From Cristatella mucedo (lineage: Eukaryota > Bryozoa > Phylactolaemata > Cristatellidae): a stretch of 40,000 bases of DNA. A program made the position numbers and the translations under genes. Under the pieces are notes generated by a model. It had not been told where the DNA came from and made no database searches. It worked only from the letters and a program-made list of their open reading frames with translations. Below, piece by piece: positions 10,100-23,329 of the stretch. The DNA is taken from the NCBI GenBank assembly GCA_009760855.2, contig WPIO01000164.1, positions 1 to 40,000 on the forward strand, written 5' to 3'. Positions within the stretch are counted from its first letter, which is position 1. Every line of letters begins with the position of its first letter.

Positions 10100-11450
10100 A
10101 TATCGAGTAGTGTAACGGGTTTACCTACCAATGTTCACGAAATCGCGCGCTTTCGCATTTTTGAGCTATGGCCTCAAATTGCCCGGGTCAGCTGGCATAT
10201 TTACGGATTCGAATGGCGATACGCCTTCCAGTACCATAATAGGTATCCCACGATTGTGGCTTTAATTTCACGTTATTGGAAATGGTAGTATTAGTTCACC
10301 CCCAGAATTTCGTGCTGTTGTGCATTTTTTCTGTAACGCAGTAGCTTTTAATTACCCAGACCACCGTGAAATGTCGAACTGCGATAAAACTGCAATATCT
10401 ACAGTAGGCTTACTTCGTGCAACGGAACGTTTGAAGTCGCGTCACAGGAAAAGTCTTCTACTTAGCCTCAAAATTGTGTGGCATAGCGCGTGGGTGTTCT
10501 CGTACTATAACCTCTGAGGGCCCGGACCAGCCAGCCTCCGTACGTAATTGAACTTCGATACAGCGGCCATTTCTGCAATAACCCTTGAATAACTGTGGTT
10601 TTATTTTATTTTATAACAGGCTGTCTTTTGAGTTTACCAACCAAATTTCATGATACAATCCATGCCAGTTTGCATTTAATGGCCTCCAATGGCCCGGCCC
10701 GCTCTATATTTTTGAACTGAAATACAGCTTCAATTCCGTCAAAAAGCGTCATCGAACTGTGGCTTTGATTGCTTATTATGGAAAATAATGTTCCAAATTG
10801 AATCACCAAATTCTTAAGTGACTGGGCTGACTCAGTTATATTGCTATGGCTTCACACTCGCCTAGGCCATTGGAGGCCAGTGCATTAGAACACGCCCGCT
10901 AAATTTCATGAAATTAGATGGGTAAACCAGAAACACTTTTATCTATACGTGGCTTCAAAACCATAGCTTTACAATACCTATTGTGAACAAGGCAGTAATA
11001 TCGCCTTAGAATATGTAGGCTGGCTTACAGGTCCAGGCCTTAGGAGGCCATAGCATGAGAAAGCCAATGCACTATGCCGTGTAATTTGTTTGGTAACCCG
11101 GCAAACGTTTTTTCTGTAAATTAGTATCAGAACTGCAGCTGCGAAATGCTTCTTGTGGAAACTGCAGCAGTTTCCGAAATGTATGAGGGTGGTTGGCACG
11201 GGCCATTAGAGGCCACAGCGTGTCATAGTGCTCGCGAAATCACGTGGACTTTGGTGGGTTAAACTGGATCACAATGGGCTTGTTCTCATTTACAGTCAAA
11301 ACTGCGGTCGCACAAGTTTTTTTTGGAAATGGCATCTGCATCGCTATTAGAATGGGTAATTAGGCAGGCTTACTCTAACAACGTGAGGCCATAGCAAGTA
11401 AGCGTGCAAGCGCAATTGCATGACATTTTGGGGGTTAAACCCGTAACATC
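10100..11450. repeat. Decayed ~170-bp tandem array with an orientation switch
   Basis: A recurring landmark appears as GGCCTC(C)AAT-GGCCCGG at about 10170, 10510 and 10681. It appears as its complement (GGCCATT-GGAGGCCA) at about 10873, 11044, 11209 and 11385. The spacings are about 340 (two periods), 171, then 171, 165 and 176. A second landmark, TTTACC..CCAA..TTCA, lies upstream of the first in the left half, and its complement (TGGGTAAACC) lies downstream in the right half. The two halves are therefore in opposite orientations, meeting near 10800-10860. The monomers are strongly diverged. Open frames here are incidental. Confidence 0.6.
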
Positions 11451-11477
11451 ATTCTGTAAAATTTAGAGTGTAATTTT

Positions 11478-11835
11478 TTCGTATGCTTCCAAAGCCTGGA
11501 ATTCACTCCGGACTAGCATGACGATATCTCCTGGCTGGACGACATTCAAAAAGAAACTAAAAACGCATCTGTTTATCACAGCATTTAGTGGGTCCATGTG
11601 ACACGAATTTCATGCGCTTATACGTGGTGACACTGCGCATACTGCCGCTATCCTCATTTGCAAGCTGGCCCAGTGCATTTCACGCCTAACCATGCTATTC
11701 TTGCTATTTATTGAGCATCTACCACTGACCATTCGATCGCGTTTATTTTGCAGCAAATGGAAAGCACCTAAAAAAAGATTGAGTTCTCTGAGGGCGCTTT
11801 ATCAAGTGTGTTATTGTTATTAATATTTTTATTTT
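11478..11835 (+). mobile_element. L2 group A fragment
   Basis: Starts in the coding end (SYASKAWNSLRTS-like, then a KKKLKTHLFITAFSGS-like stretch) and continues through the 3' UTR (GAGTTCTCTGAGGGCGCTTT, ATCAAGTGTG) to a degenerate ATT/TATTTT tail. 5'-truncated and without an intact frame. Confidence 0.8.
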
Positions 11836-12229
11836 TACTTTTATGAAAACCGCACTTCTATGTCGACTATTGTGGAAAAGACAACTGTATAACATAGCTG
11901 CTGCAGCAGCGATTATCACATTCAAAAAATTCAACAATTGCTAAACACCGAGCCTTAAATTTGCACGTCAACCTCTTTGATATCTCTCAGTGCCACACAT
12001 GCCTCCGTATTAGACGATCAATAGGACCCAAGAAGATCAATCGTCGGCAAATTAGTCGAAGGTTGCAGAAAAATTCGCTACACGAGAAAAGCTCGGGGCT
12101 AAAATTAGTTTGACGAACATTGGCTGGTTTTCATCATCCCAATACTCTGCTGCGATATTGAAATCCTAAGCCTTGGGCCAAAGATTCTTTCCGAGATCAA
12201 ACAAGCATCAAATTAGCTATCTATGTATT

Positions 12230-12467
12230 TCACAGGGTCCCTGAGATTAGGTCCCTGAGATTTATCTTTTATGTGCTTATGCGTGCTGACCCCGTGCATG
12301 TCATCCCTAACCATGTTATTCTCGCTGTTTATTGAGCACGCTACCACTAACCATTTGATCGTGCTTCCTGTACAGCAAATATAGAGCGCCTAGAAGGAGA
12401 CTGAGTTTTCTGCGACTGACTGCTATATCAAATGAACTTATATTATTATTATTATTATTACTACTAG
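12230..12467 (+). mobile_element. L2 group A 3' UTR fragment with local duplication
   Basis: Group A 3' UTR from GGGTCCCTGAGATT to a run of ATT triplets. The first bases GGTCCCTGAGATT are repeated immediately (about 12236-12262), a short tandem duplication private to this copy. No coding part remains. Confidence 0.75.
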
Positions 12468-12744
12468 GTCGGCTCAGGAAAAGATGGTTGAACCGCAATC
12501 TGACTGGCTTTCTAACAATCATGCACGATATTTGCGGTAGTCGGAGTTGACTATATTAACGCCTGCCAAAGCTGGATGAACTGTAATCCCTTCCTCGCCA
12601 GCTGTAATATAATATTTGTTTCTTTTTGCTAGAATAGTAGTCGATTTTAAAGACGGCAAGCCGGTAAATTTAGTAATTTCATTACTTACTAAAATATCAG
12701 TACGGGTTCACGTTTGGGTCATACGAGCATTCGTTTGGTTGCCC

Positions 12745-12802
12745 ACACACGCGCGAGCACGCACGCACGTACGCACACACGCACGCACGCACGCACGCTC
12801 CC
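12745..12802. repeat. (CGCA)n microsatellite
   Basis: ACGCACGC-type tetranucleotide repeat, partly interrupted, just upstream of the CT tract. The threonine/arginine/histidine-rich frames through it are artefacts. Confidence 0.85.
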
Positions 12803-12942
12803 TCCGGGCTGCCCTGTGGAGTGGGCGTTGTTTTTTCTGACCTAGTGAGCCTTCTTGACATCCTGAAACGGCCTGGTGGTCCGAAATATTTGCCGACCCG
12901 TGCGTCTGGCCAATGAAAAGTTGAAGCGGAAGCATTTCACGC

Positions 12943-15107
<2,165 letters not shown>

Positions 15108-15207
15108 GGAGGAGGAAGAGAAAGAGACGTTTGATAGGTACGATAACCAGCCCGACTAAAGGTTTATCAAGAGGACTGACATTTTGGTTGCTCTGCCGAG
15201 GTATAAG

Positions 15208-15940
15208 TGTACCCAGGCTAGGTTCGGTTGGCTGGGATCGGACGGCTGTAATGAGGGTCACCGGCTAGGCCGGGCTCGGAACAACGGCATGGCCGGATGT
15301 GTGGTGACCGGAGGTCACCGGGGCTCTTGGGTAGGAGAAGTTGGCCGAGTAAGTCGTGGTGTTGGAGGCTCCCGGTCTCACCGAGTTACGCACCTGGATG
15401 GTTGCAGGCGTGCTCCAGCGATGCGGCCACGCACGCAAGGCAACGAGTGCCCAAGGCTCGAGCCGAGCCGGATAGCACGCTCGTTGAGACTTGTATATTT
15501 CGCGTTCCCTGTGTAGCTTGTTCGTGACCCCCCTCCGGGTGTTTGCGTCTTTCGGCGGAAGCTCTCGACTGTTGTGGACGTCTGCTCCGTCTATCCCAGA
15601 ATACTCAGCTAGCCGGGTCTTGTACGGCGTATGCTTGTACTGGTGGGATGGAGGCCGGTGACGGTGTGACGGAGGCCTGCGACGGTGTGACGGTGGAAGC
15701 CGACTGACCAACTAACACGTTTTTTCGCGCTTGCTGCGTCGTCTTGCACCCCTATAGTGTACTTTGTTTAGGACATTCCTTGTAGACTTGTTTAGTTCCC
15801 CTATTGTTGATGGCGCAAGCGTTATTATAAAGAGGTTTAACCTGACGGCCGCTCGTCTTACCCTAGCTCAGCAGCATGGCGAGTGGCAGCGTGGCCAGGT
15901 TTGGCGGGAACTAGCTTTTGACCCTTGGAACTCGACTACA
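15208..15940 (+). mobile_element. Solo LTR candidate, TG...CA, 4-bp flanking repeat TAAG
   Basis: A 733-base insert present in copy 2 of the block and absent from copy 1. It begins TGTACCC and ends CTACA, so the ends form a short inverted TGTA/TACA. TAAG flanks it at 15204-15207 and 15941-15944. Inside, a TATA-like TATATTTC lies near 15494, and TTATTATAAAGAG near 15826-15838 could serve as a weak poly(A) signal, which would give a plus-strand LTR. No primer-binding site, gag or pol is attached, as expected for a solo LTR made by recombination between two LTRs. The empty site in copy 1 differs a little just to the right (about 25 bases missing). Confidence 0.6.
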
Positions 15941-16689
15941 TAAGTAAGATCTCTCCACCGGGATCTGCAAGACATGTGAGTAGAAGCTTCTCAGCGACTC
16001 TTTAGGCCAGAACGCTCACGTTTGAACTGCTAAGACTGTCAGGTGCTTAAAGCGGAAACGGAAGAGGACTCGCAAAGCATCCTCGAAGCAATTATTGCAT
16101 TGCTATTCGATGGTAAGAGGAACCAACGGAAACGAAAGTGGCTGCTGGAAGGCGAAAATCAGATGACCGACGGGTGAAGAATCGAAAGGAGCTCTCGAGT
16201 AGCGATGTGAAAGACAGAAGCCGGAGCAGCAACGGAAGAGCATGGAAGGATGGCCGAAAGGCAAGGAGTGCGAGCATCCAATTTGATGACTCTGAAAGGA
16301 ACGCAAGAAGCCAGGGCAGCCACTGGAGGTAGAGAAACAACAGAAACGCACTTGGAGGATTTATTACATTACTTTATGTCACTGAATTCCCTGGCTCCAG
16401 GCTCTCTAGCAGGCTATCTAGCAGATCTACTCCCCCCCAGCCAGGATAACTATCGTACCACTTGCTTTTCTGAATCTAATTGCTTACCTACACCTCGTAC
16501 GTATCCGAAATCCTACGGAGACAATGCCTTTAGTGAGTATGCTCCGGAAGCCTGGAACTTACGCCCTACTGACCGAAAGACATAAGTTGACTTGACGACA
16601 TTTAAATTGCCGTTCAAACACTCCTGCTACTTGCAGCATATTTTGGGCCCTTGTGATTGTGTGTGCGCTTATATTGTGTGCATTATGCG

Positions 16690-16870
16690 CAAAAAATCCT
16701 GGCTGATTAAACAGCCCCTTTTTGCATAGTGACAGAAGAGCCTTTTCAGCTATCACCACCGCTTGCTGTATCGATAAAGGATCGCCTACCGTAGGAATCG
16801 AACCCACGACCTCGGGACCGAGGTCGTGAAAGCAACCACCTTACATAGTGTGCCATCACTAACTAAGTGG
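16690..16870 (-). mobile_element. tRNA-derived SINE, copy 1
   Basis: On the minus strand, an A-box-like TGGCACACTATG (16845-16856) precedes a perfect B box GGTTCGATTCC (16794-16804). Between them GACCTC-GGTCCC-GAGGTC can fold as an anticodon-like arm. GTGGG TTCGATT CCTAC forms a T-arm with a seven-base loop. The body then reads GGTGATAGCTGAAAAGG and CTCTTCTGTCAC, close to the copy at 27945-28150. It is not a working tRNA: no acceptor stem closes and the body continues. It is absent from copy 1 of the block at the matching point (about 2706), so it inserted after the duplication. Confidence 0.75.
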
Positions 16871-17448
16871 CTATCACTTACCATATCAAGCCTGTTGGCA
16901 ATGTGCATGTTACCATAAACGTTACGGTGACACTTTCTTTGCACTATATGGAAAATGTCTACACACAGAGTATGTTCTCTTTGAAAGCTGTGTAAACATA
17001 TGCCGTCATGTAAGCATGAAGGAATTATATACAGTTGTACCTTTGCTTCGATCCCTCCCAGCCTTCGAGCAACTTGCTGCATGCATTGATGACATCCGCA
17101 CATGGATGGCAGCAAATTTTCTAAAACTAAACGATGATAAAACTAACTTACTAGTTATGGGCAAACCCAGTGTGATTCAGAAATTGGAAATGGCTAACGC
17201 TCAAAATTGGCTCTGCCAGCATATCTCCTGTTGAATCAGCTTGAAATCTAGGTGTCATATTCCAAAGCGACCTCTCGTTAGACGACCATATCAGCTCCAC
17301 AGTCAAATCTGCCTATTTTAGCTGCATAACATTTCTCAAATTCGGGCTTGTTTAGATAAGGATGCAACGGAGCAGCTCTCAGGCTAGCCGCGATATTAGC
17401 CCTTGCCTTAGTGGGTCTGACTAGGGCACCCAGAGCAACCGTAACAGG

Positions 17449-17569
17449 CGGACTAGCCTAGGATTGGCCAAGGATTGGTCAAGGACTGGCCAAGGGCTGG
17501 CCAAGGACTGGCCAAGGGCTAGCCAAGGGCTAGCCAATGGCTGGCCAATGGCTAGCCGAGGACTAGCCA
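17449..17569 (+). repeat. 11-bp minisatellite in LTR U3
   Basis: Eleven head-to-tail units close to AGGRCTGGCCA. Substitutions are concentrated at positions 4-6 of the unit and in the TGGCCA/TAGCCA alternation. The repeated GGCCA could be a binding site for a host factor, but that is only a suggestion. Confidence 0.9.
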
Positions 17570-17677
17570 AGAAGAATTAGGCCTAGGACGGACACCGAGA
17601 GCTAGGGTCCGACAAAAACAATAACAGCTACGCCAGAGGTCGAGAGGGCAGAGAGAGAGAGAGAGAGAGGGGGGGAG

Positions 17678-17684
17678 TATAAAT
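17678..17684 (+). promoter_or_regulatory. TATA box of the solo LTR
   Basis: TATAAAT directly follows a GA/G tract and lies about 315 bases from the LTR start and about 375 bases upstream of its AATAAA, a normal promoter position for an LTR. Confidence 0.65.
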
Positions 17685-17865
17685 GACAGGACTGACAAAG
17701 CTCACGGCTGCTGCTTCGGTAGTCGATGCGAGACTACGCTTCGAGAGCACGAGAGACGAACCTACGGCGACGGACAGCTAAGTGCAACTCAGACTGCGCA
17801 GTTGTGTTCTGCCGGCTACTCAGTTAGCCGCTCGTATCTTGGGCTGCTGTAGCGACGCGCGCATA

Positions 17866-18016
17866 GGGTAGTTAGTTATACTCGGACTTCGGGAGTTCGC
17901 GCAGTTAACTCCGTCGGTCCGGTACACGCCGCGTAAACGCGCAGGGTAGTTGGTTATACTCGGGCTTCGGGAGTTCGCGCAGTTAACTCCGTTGGTCCGG
18001 TGCGCGCCACGTAAAG
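17866..18016 (+). repeat. Tandem 78-bp duplication in LTR
   Basis: Two units starting GGGTAGTT(A/G)GTTATACTCGG at 17866 and 17944 share CTTCGGGAGTTCGCGCAGTT and CGGTCCGGT-like sequence. They differ at about ten positions, so the duplication is not brand new. It lies between the TATA box and the poly(A) signal, in the presumed R or 5' leader region. Confidence 0.9.
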
Positions 18017-18054
18017 CGCTTGCGCCGGCGCGTAACCGCTACGAACAGGCCCAC

Positions 18055-18060
18055 AATAAA
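18055..18060 (+). terminator. Poly(A) signal AATAAA of the solo LTR
   Basis: Canonical hexamer in the expected place, about 110 bases before the 3' end of the LTR and followed by a T-rich GTTGCTTTC stretch. Confidence 0.6.
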
Positions 18061-19528
18061 CTGTTGCTTTCGGCACCCATTTGTGGCCGCCTGTGTTTTA
18101 ACCGCATCGCAGCACTGCATCGCAAAGTCCACCGGTAGAGAGCCGGGGAACGAGCTTGTCTGCGCGGTTACAAGGATAGCACGTCCCAGTTGGTCCATGC
18201 ATTCGTGACATCCCGTCTCGACTTCTGCAACTCACTACTTACTGGCCTACCAGCATGTGCGATCAGGCGATTGCAGCTGGTGCAAAACTCAGCAGCTAGG
18301 CTTGTCCGTCGTGAGCGTGGCAGTTGCCGCATTACTCCACTTCTCGCCGACCTGCACTGGCTACCAGTCAAGCAACGGATTGACTTCAAGGTTTTGTCGC
18401 TCACTTTTAGGTCACTTCATTCTTTGGCTCCAGCCAATCTCTCAGATCTACTCCCCCACCAGGCCAAGCATCGTACCACCCACTTTTCGGAATATAACAG
18501 TTTACCAATACCTTGTACAAATCTCAAATCCTTTGAAGACCATGCATTTAGTTCGTAGGCTCCCAAAGCTTGGAACTTCCTCCCGACCTGCGTCAGAACA
18601 TCCCCTGACCTGACCACATTTAAAAAGAACTTAAAAACACACCTATTTAGGATAGCATTTAGTGGGTCCCTGTGATTCGTACTTGATGTGCTTATGCTTG
18701 CTGACACTGTGCATGCCGCCACTAACCACATTTACATGCTGACCCTGTGCATGTCACCCCTAACCATGTTATTCATTTTGTTTGTTTATCAAGCATGATA
18801 TCGCTCACCATTCAATTGCATTTCCCTTTGTAGCAAATAAAAAGCGTCCATGGAGAGATTGAGTTCTCCGAGGGTGCTTTATCAAGTTATTTATTATTAT
18901 TATACATACAAAGTTAACTTCATGCCATACCTAATTTTGCCCAAGAAATATGTATCCTGCCGGTAGCAATCGTTCAACTTACCATCAAGACTTTTCTTGG
19001 ATGTATGCTACTCTATAGTGTTGCCTCCGTAGTTCTATTACTAAGTCGGGTAGCAGCACGAGGTTAGCTATACTTTCTATTGCTAAGTAGCAGCACAAAG
19101 CAAGCTATACTTGAAAGCCTGGCATCAGCATTGTGCGTTACAGCAAAACCAACTAATTTCAAGATTTTTTTATTCTGACCACAGCAGTAAAGATGCTCGT
19201 ACGCAGAAGGCTTTTTATTTAATTTGACGCATAGGGACTATGATAACGCATTTTGATGTGAAATACTAAATTGGAATACGTCATCTGGTGTAATGGTTGA
19301 CAACCCTGAGTCGTAGCCACGATAATAGACATAGCCGTGCCACCATTTTGTCTCCTTTACGTTGGGACTAGTAGCATTGCGGTAGCTGCCTTAGTAGCCT
19401 GGTTCTTTCCGGATATGGAACCCATTACACCTCGCATATACAAATATCTAGAAAAACTTGCGTACGGCAAGGTGGATTTTAATTAAACTTGCCACCAAAT
19501 CGTAACACCAGATATCAAGACCTAATCT

Positions 19529-22477
19529 TGTTCCAGTAGCCTTATTTCTGAGACCACTCTGCCAAGGTTGTCATTCTATTTGTCTATGCGTTCTGACAAG
19601 TTTGGTGGCGGGGTTGCAATTAGTGATCGCGATCCGTTTGGCTATAAGATGTGCAGTTTTTCGCATGGGCCATCGTTTGAATCGGTCGCAATCATGTCGT
19701 CTTCAAAGACAATGCTTCTCGCTGTAGTGATATACCGGCATCCTTCTGGCTGGCTAAACTTGTTTATAGGAGAGCTTTCAGAGTTCCTAGTTAAAATATT
19801 TGTGTGTGACAGGCCGTTACTGATTGAAAGATACTTCCATATTCACGTTGACAACCCTAGGAATAGCCAGGTCCGCTCATTCCTTGACTTTCAGAAGAAT
19901 TTATTTTTGGTACGTTAAGCATACCAACCACGTCAGTGGCCATATTCAAGATCTCGTGATCATTAAGGATGTCCTTCCCACTGACCTTGTGGTGTGCTCA
20001 CTGACCCTCTCAGATCATTGCTCGGTCTCGTTTACTGTTCCTGCCCCATTGTACGTACAGGGTAATGCTGAACTTGTCAAGCAACGTAACTTACTAAGCA
20101 TTGACATAGGCAAGTTTTTTAAATCTGCTTGTGATGCAGGTCTTCTTGATCTGCATTCAGACCCGACCGGCAGCCTCGATACCCTCACTGATGCTATGAA
20201 CATTAACACTCAGGAGTGCTCTTGACAAGCATGCTCCCGTTCATTCTATCCGTGTTCATAGTCTTGGAGATTCCTTTCAATTTAAAAAAAACTCTTAAAG
20301 ATGCGCCGAATTAAGCGTAGGGTTGAACGCCGCTTCAAGAAATCAGGGTCTGAAGCAGATCTAGTCAATTTCAAAGACTTCCTTCGGGTTTACACACCCG
20401 GAAGCTTAAAAAAGCGAGGGCTTCTTTTTTACCCGAAAGCTGAACTCCTGCCTGAACTCCTGAACTGCCAGTTGAACCCTGAACAGATTTATAAGACAGT
20501 AAACCCTTTACTGGCCAATGCTGAGTGGTCTGACTCCTCAGATATTAAGGGCTCAGCCGAAACGTTTTCAGCCTTCTTCCCTGAAAAAATTATGCACATT
20601 CGTGCCTCCATAAAGCCCCCTCCGACTAAAGTAATTGTGGAATCACAACCTGTGACCTTCCTTAAGAGGTTGTCCGAGGTTTCTGCGTGCGATGTGGCAA
20701 CCTTAATAAGGTCTAGCAGAAGGAGCTCGTCTCCTTAGGACACTATACCATCATCTCTGCAGTCTTCACTGGAAGACCAACTTGGCCCTGCCATAACCAA
20801 GATTTGTATTGCTTCTTTGGGAAAAGAGGTTGTCCCAAATCCTTCAAATCGGCAATCGTTAGACCCATACTTGAAAAGCCTCGATTAGACACAAAGGTCC
20901 TTGCAAACTATTGCCCAGTTTCCCTTCTTCATTCATGTCAAAGAATCTTGAAAAATTATTGCTAAGCAGCTGGTTGAACATATTAAAAAGATTGAACCGT
21001 CAGAAACATTTCAATCAGGGTTCAAGAGGCAGCACTCCACTGAAACTGCTCTCCTCTGTGTTAGCAATGACATTCTACGTGGCAATGATGACGGGAATGT
21101 CACTGTCCTACCTCTGCTAGATCGGTCTGCTGCCTTCGACACCATCGATCACGATGTTCTGCTTGAACGATTGAGAACAACGATCGGTGTGCCAGACGAG
21201 CACTGGCGTAGTTTAAATAGTACTGGTCTGATCGTGTTCAATCCGTGCCGTGTGTGGATCAGGTTCCACCCACGAACCAGTCACCCGTAGAGTCCCTCAA
21301 GGGTCTGTACTCAGTCCCCTGCTGGTCTCCATTTATACTCAACCTCTGGGAAACGTGATTAAGGCCCATGGAATAGGATATCACTTGTATGATGATGATA
21401 CTCAGCTGCATTTGTCACTCAAACTGTCGGAATCTGCTGCATTAACTGAGAAACTGAATGCTTGCCTTGCCGATATTCGATCCTGGATGTCGGAAAACTT
21501 CTTGAAATTAAATGACGATGAAATCGAACTGCTGCTCAGAGGACACCCTAAGCGTGTGGCTGGAATAAAAGGCTTTACTCTTCTAATTGGTGATGCTATC
21601 GTGCGATCATCATCACGTGCACTCCATTTAGGTGTCGTTTTCGACATCTGCCTCAATTTCCAAAGCTTCATTCAGAAGACTGCCTCTACAGCTAGGCATC
21701 ACATCCGATCCCTATCCAAGATTAGAAGCTGTCTTCCGCAGTGGCTTGTAAAAAGACTTAACTATCTCCTTAGTTCTGTCTCAGCTTGATTATTGTAATT
21801 CCCTTTTGGCTGGGAAAGAAAGCAAAGAAAGCAACTAGGCCACTGCAGCTGACTATGAATATGGCTGCAAGGCTAGTCTTCAAGTCAGAGGTTTGACCAA
21901 CAGTCACCTGAGGTTTGTCATCTTTGGTCCTGTCTCCTCGTGTCTCCTTTGCTAAAAGAGCTGGGATGTATTCGGGTTGAGCAACGGGTACAGACCAAAG
22001 TTCTTATGCTGGCCCTAAAGGCGTACCAAGGCTTGGCTCCTTTGTACCTATATGAACTGCTGCACCAGTTTCAGCCTCTTCTCGCCATCAGGTCCTGTGT
22101 GGACAATAAATTAGCTGTTCCATTCTTCTACTTAAATAACGTTGGCGACAGAAGCCTTAGATCGGCAGGTAGACTGTAGAACTTGCTTCCACAATTCTTA
22201 CGCATCGACAACTACTCTCCCACTGCCAACTATGACTCACTATTTTCAGCGGTCCTGAGCTGCTACTTCCATACTACTCACTACCTCAACTGCTCTCCTG
22301 ACTCTGCTATGCTTCACACTTTCTCTTTTTTGTGCGAGACGAAGACTGTTGGCTACCGAATGCGTACCGAAAGCCGCTTAGGCTGTGAGTGTGCTATACA
22401 AAACTCTCCTGCGTAACACCCACATAGTCTTTATGACTTTGTGGAGTTACAGAAGGAGATGCATTACATTACATTAC
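19529..22477 (+). pseudogene. L2 group B retrotransposon, degenerate, endonuclease to 3' end
   Basis: A 2.95-kb 5'-truncated LINE. It opens in the C-terminal half of the APE-type endonuclease (VAIYRHPSG-like; an IHVDNPRNSQ stretch where GDFNIH is expected but reads RYFHIH; then LSDHCSVSF with the conserved D-H pair near 20020). A linker follows, then RT: the HSTETALL region, a SAAFDTIDH motif A near 21130, a [11 protein letters not shown] motif B near 21295, YDDDTQLHL in place of YADDTQLYL near 21385, and a [11 protein letters not shown] thumb segment. The C-terminal domain (KELG, YLYELLHQFQP) leads to a 3' UTR and an (ATTAC)n tail. Frameshifts and stops break it into at least six pieces. AATCT flanks it (19524-19528, 22478-22482), and copy 1 has the empty site at 3446-3455. 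Confidence 0.9.
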
Positions 22478-23329
22478 AATCTGACCGTAAGCTGGGTTGC
22501 GATTCATTCAACTCCTGACTCCTCGAGATCTCATATCTAACCTGACTGTATGCACCTGCACTGAAACAGGATCAAGCCGGAGGGTGAAGTCAGTCGCTGC
22601 CCGACCTCGGACGGGTTTGGCGTCCGACAGCCACTGTCAGACAGACCTCGCACGGTTCTGGATCCTTATCTCGCCAGGGCGTCTACCTACGGCAGTTACT
22701 GAACCGACTGCCACGAACTGCGTGGTTTACGGGAACTGAGACAAGTCGACTGCCTCGGCCGCTCTACAGAGACAAGAGCACACGCCGAACGATCATCCAC
22801 TGTATGCAGATGCTACCGTCCATCATGGCGGGCTTCCGGCTACAACCTGTCTCTGGCTTACCGCTGTTTTTTCTCTTTACCACTGCAGCTGCGGAGCTCC
22901 TTGTCACATGAGTCGCCGACGGTCGAGGGCCTCAAGCCATTGTGGCTCCTGCCGTACCATCAGATCGTCCGACTCTGCCGTTTAGCTGTGCCTATAAGCA
23001 ACCTCCAGTCATTTGGCAAATGAGCCATTCGCTCGTATGCACCCAAGACCAGGAACTCGCTGTCGCTGAAATTACGAGTCGTCAAATAGGGCTTTCCTGA
23101 CCAGTTTAGCTGGGTAGAAGATTGACTGAAATATCCTGCAGCTGACTTTTGAGCTTTTATACAAAAAATATGTATGGATTTATTTGTTTGAGCTGCCGGC
23201 GGACCCGCTCCACTGAGTCATAGTAGTTCTGCCGCGGAATGAAACGCTACGCCATCTTGCCGCTTGACGGAAGTGTGTGATCCGTCCGTGTAACGCAAAT
23301 CCGCCATCTTGCGACGTGACTGTCTTTCT

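Larger units (their letters stand above)
15108..17028 (+). mobile_element. Composite unit, copy 2 (TATA leader plus L2-like 3' part)
   Basis: The leader (15108-15207) continues after the LTR-like insertion at 15945. It shares TTGCTATTCGATGGTAAGAG and the following 120 bases with 1195-1340. The L2-like segment begins abruptly near 16345 (NSLAPGSLAG, then GYLADLLP, then YRTTCFSESNCLPTPR, then YGDNAFSEYAPEAWN). Upstream of that point, where an L2 should show [15 protein letters not shown], the sequence is unrelated. The unit is cut again by a SINE near 16690 and ends where the L2 of 17034 begins. The early TAG in the leader frame argues against a protein from it. Confidence 0.55.
17363..18172 (+). 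mobile_element. Solo LTR inside an L2 copy, TG...CA, 4-bp TSD AGGA
   Basis: An 810-base insert with ends TGCAAC...GTTACA, an inverted match of 5 of 6 bases, flanked by AGGA at 17359-17362 and 18173-18176. The minus-strand L2 at 32133-33074 supplies the uninterrupted sequence across the target. The LTR layout is complete: U3 carrying an 11-bp minisatellite (17449-17569), a GA tract, a TATA box (17678-17684), a tandem 78-bp duplication (17866-18016) and an AATAAA (18055-18060) about 110 bases before the end. No internal retroviral-type coding sequence is attached. Family assignment (Ty3-like, BEL-like or other) is not possible from an LTR alone. Confidence 0.85.
17034..18905 (+). mobile_element. 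L2 group A copy with (ATT)n tail, TSD ATACA, split by an LTR
   Basis: The copy starts in the RT domain directly after the YADD motif (QLYLCF-like), then shows a [20 protein letters not shown] segment (RT palm to thumb) and LGVIFQSDLSLDDHIS-like sequence. The LTR of 17363-18172 interrupts it. It then continues with [78 protein letters not shown], the 3' UTR and the ATT tail. ATACA (17029-17033, and again at 18906-18910) flanks it, and copy 1 of the block shows the empty site near 2860. Without the LTR the element is about 1.06 kb. Stops and frameshifts are present. Confidence 0.88.

Noticed and set aside
16791-16860. A tRNA gene
   Set aside because: The boxes and T-arm are good but no acceptor stem closes and the same sequence with body recurs at 27945-28150, so it is a SINE.
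17449-17569. CRISPR-like array
   Set aside because: Units are 11 bases without spacers, in an animal LTR; it is a minisatellite.
18257-18613. 118-codon frame beginning MRSGDCSWC
   Set aside because: It is an out-of-frame reading of the L2 coding end at 17034-18905.
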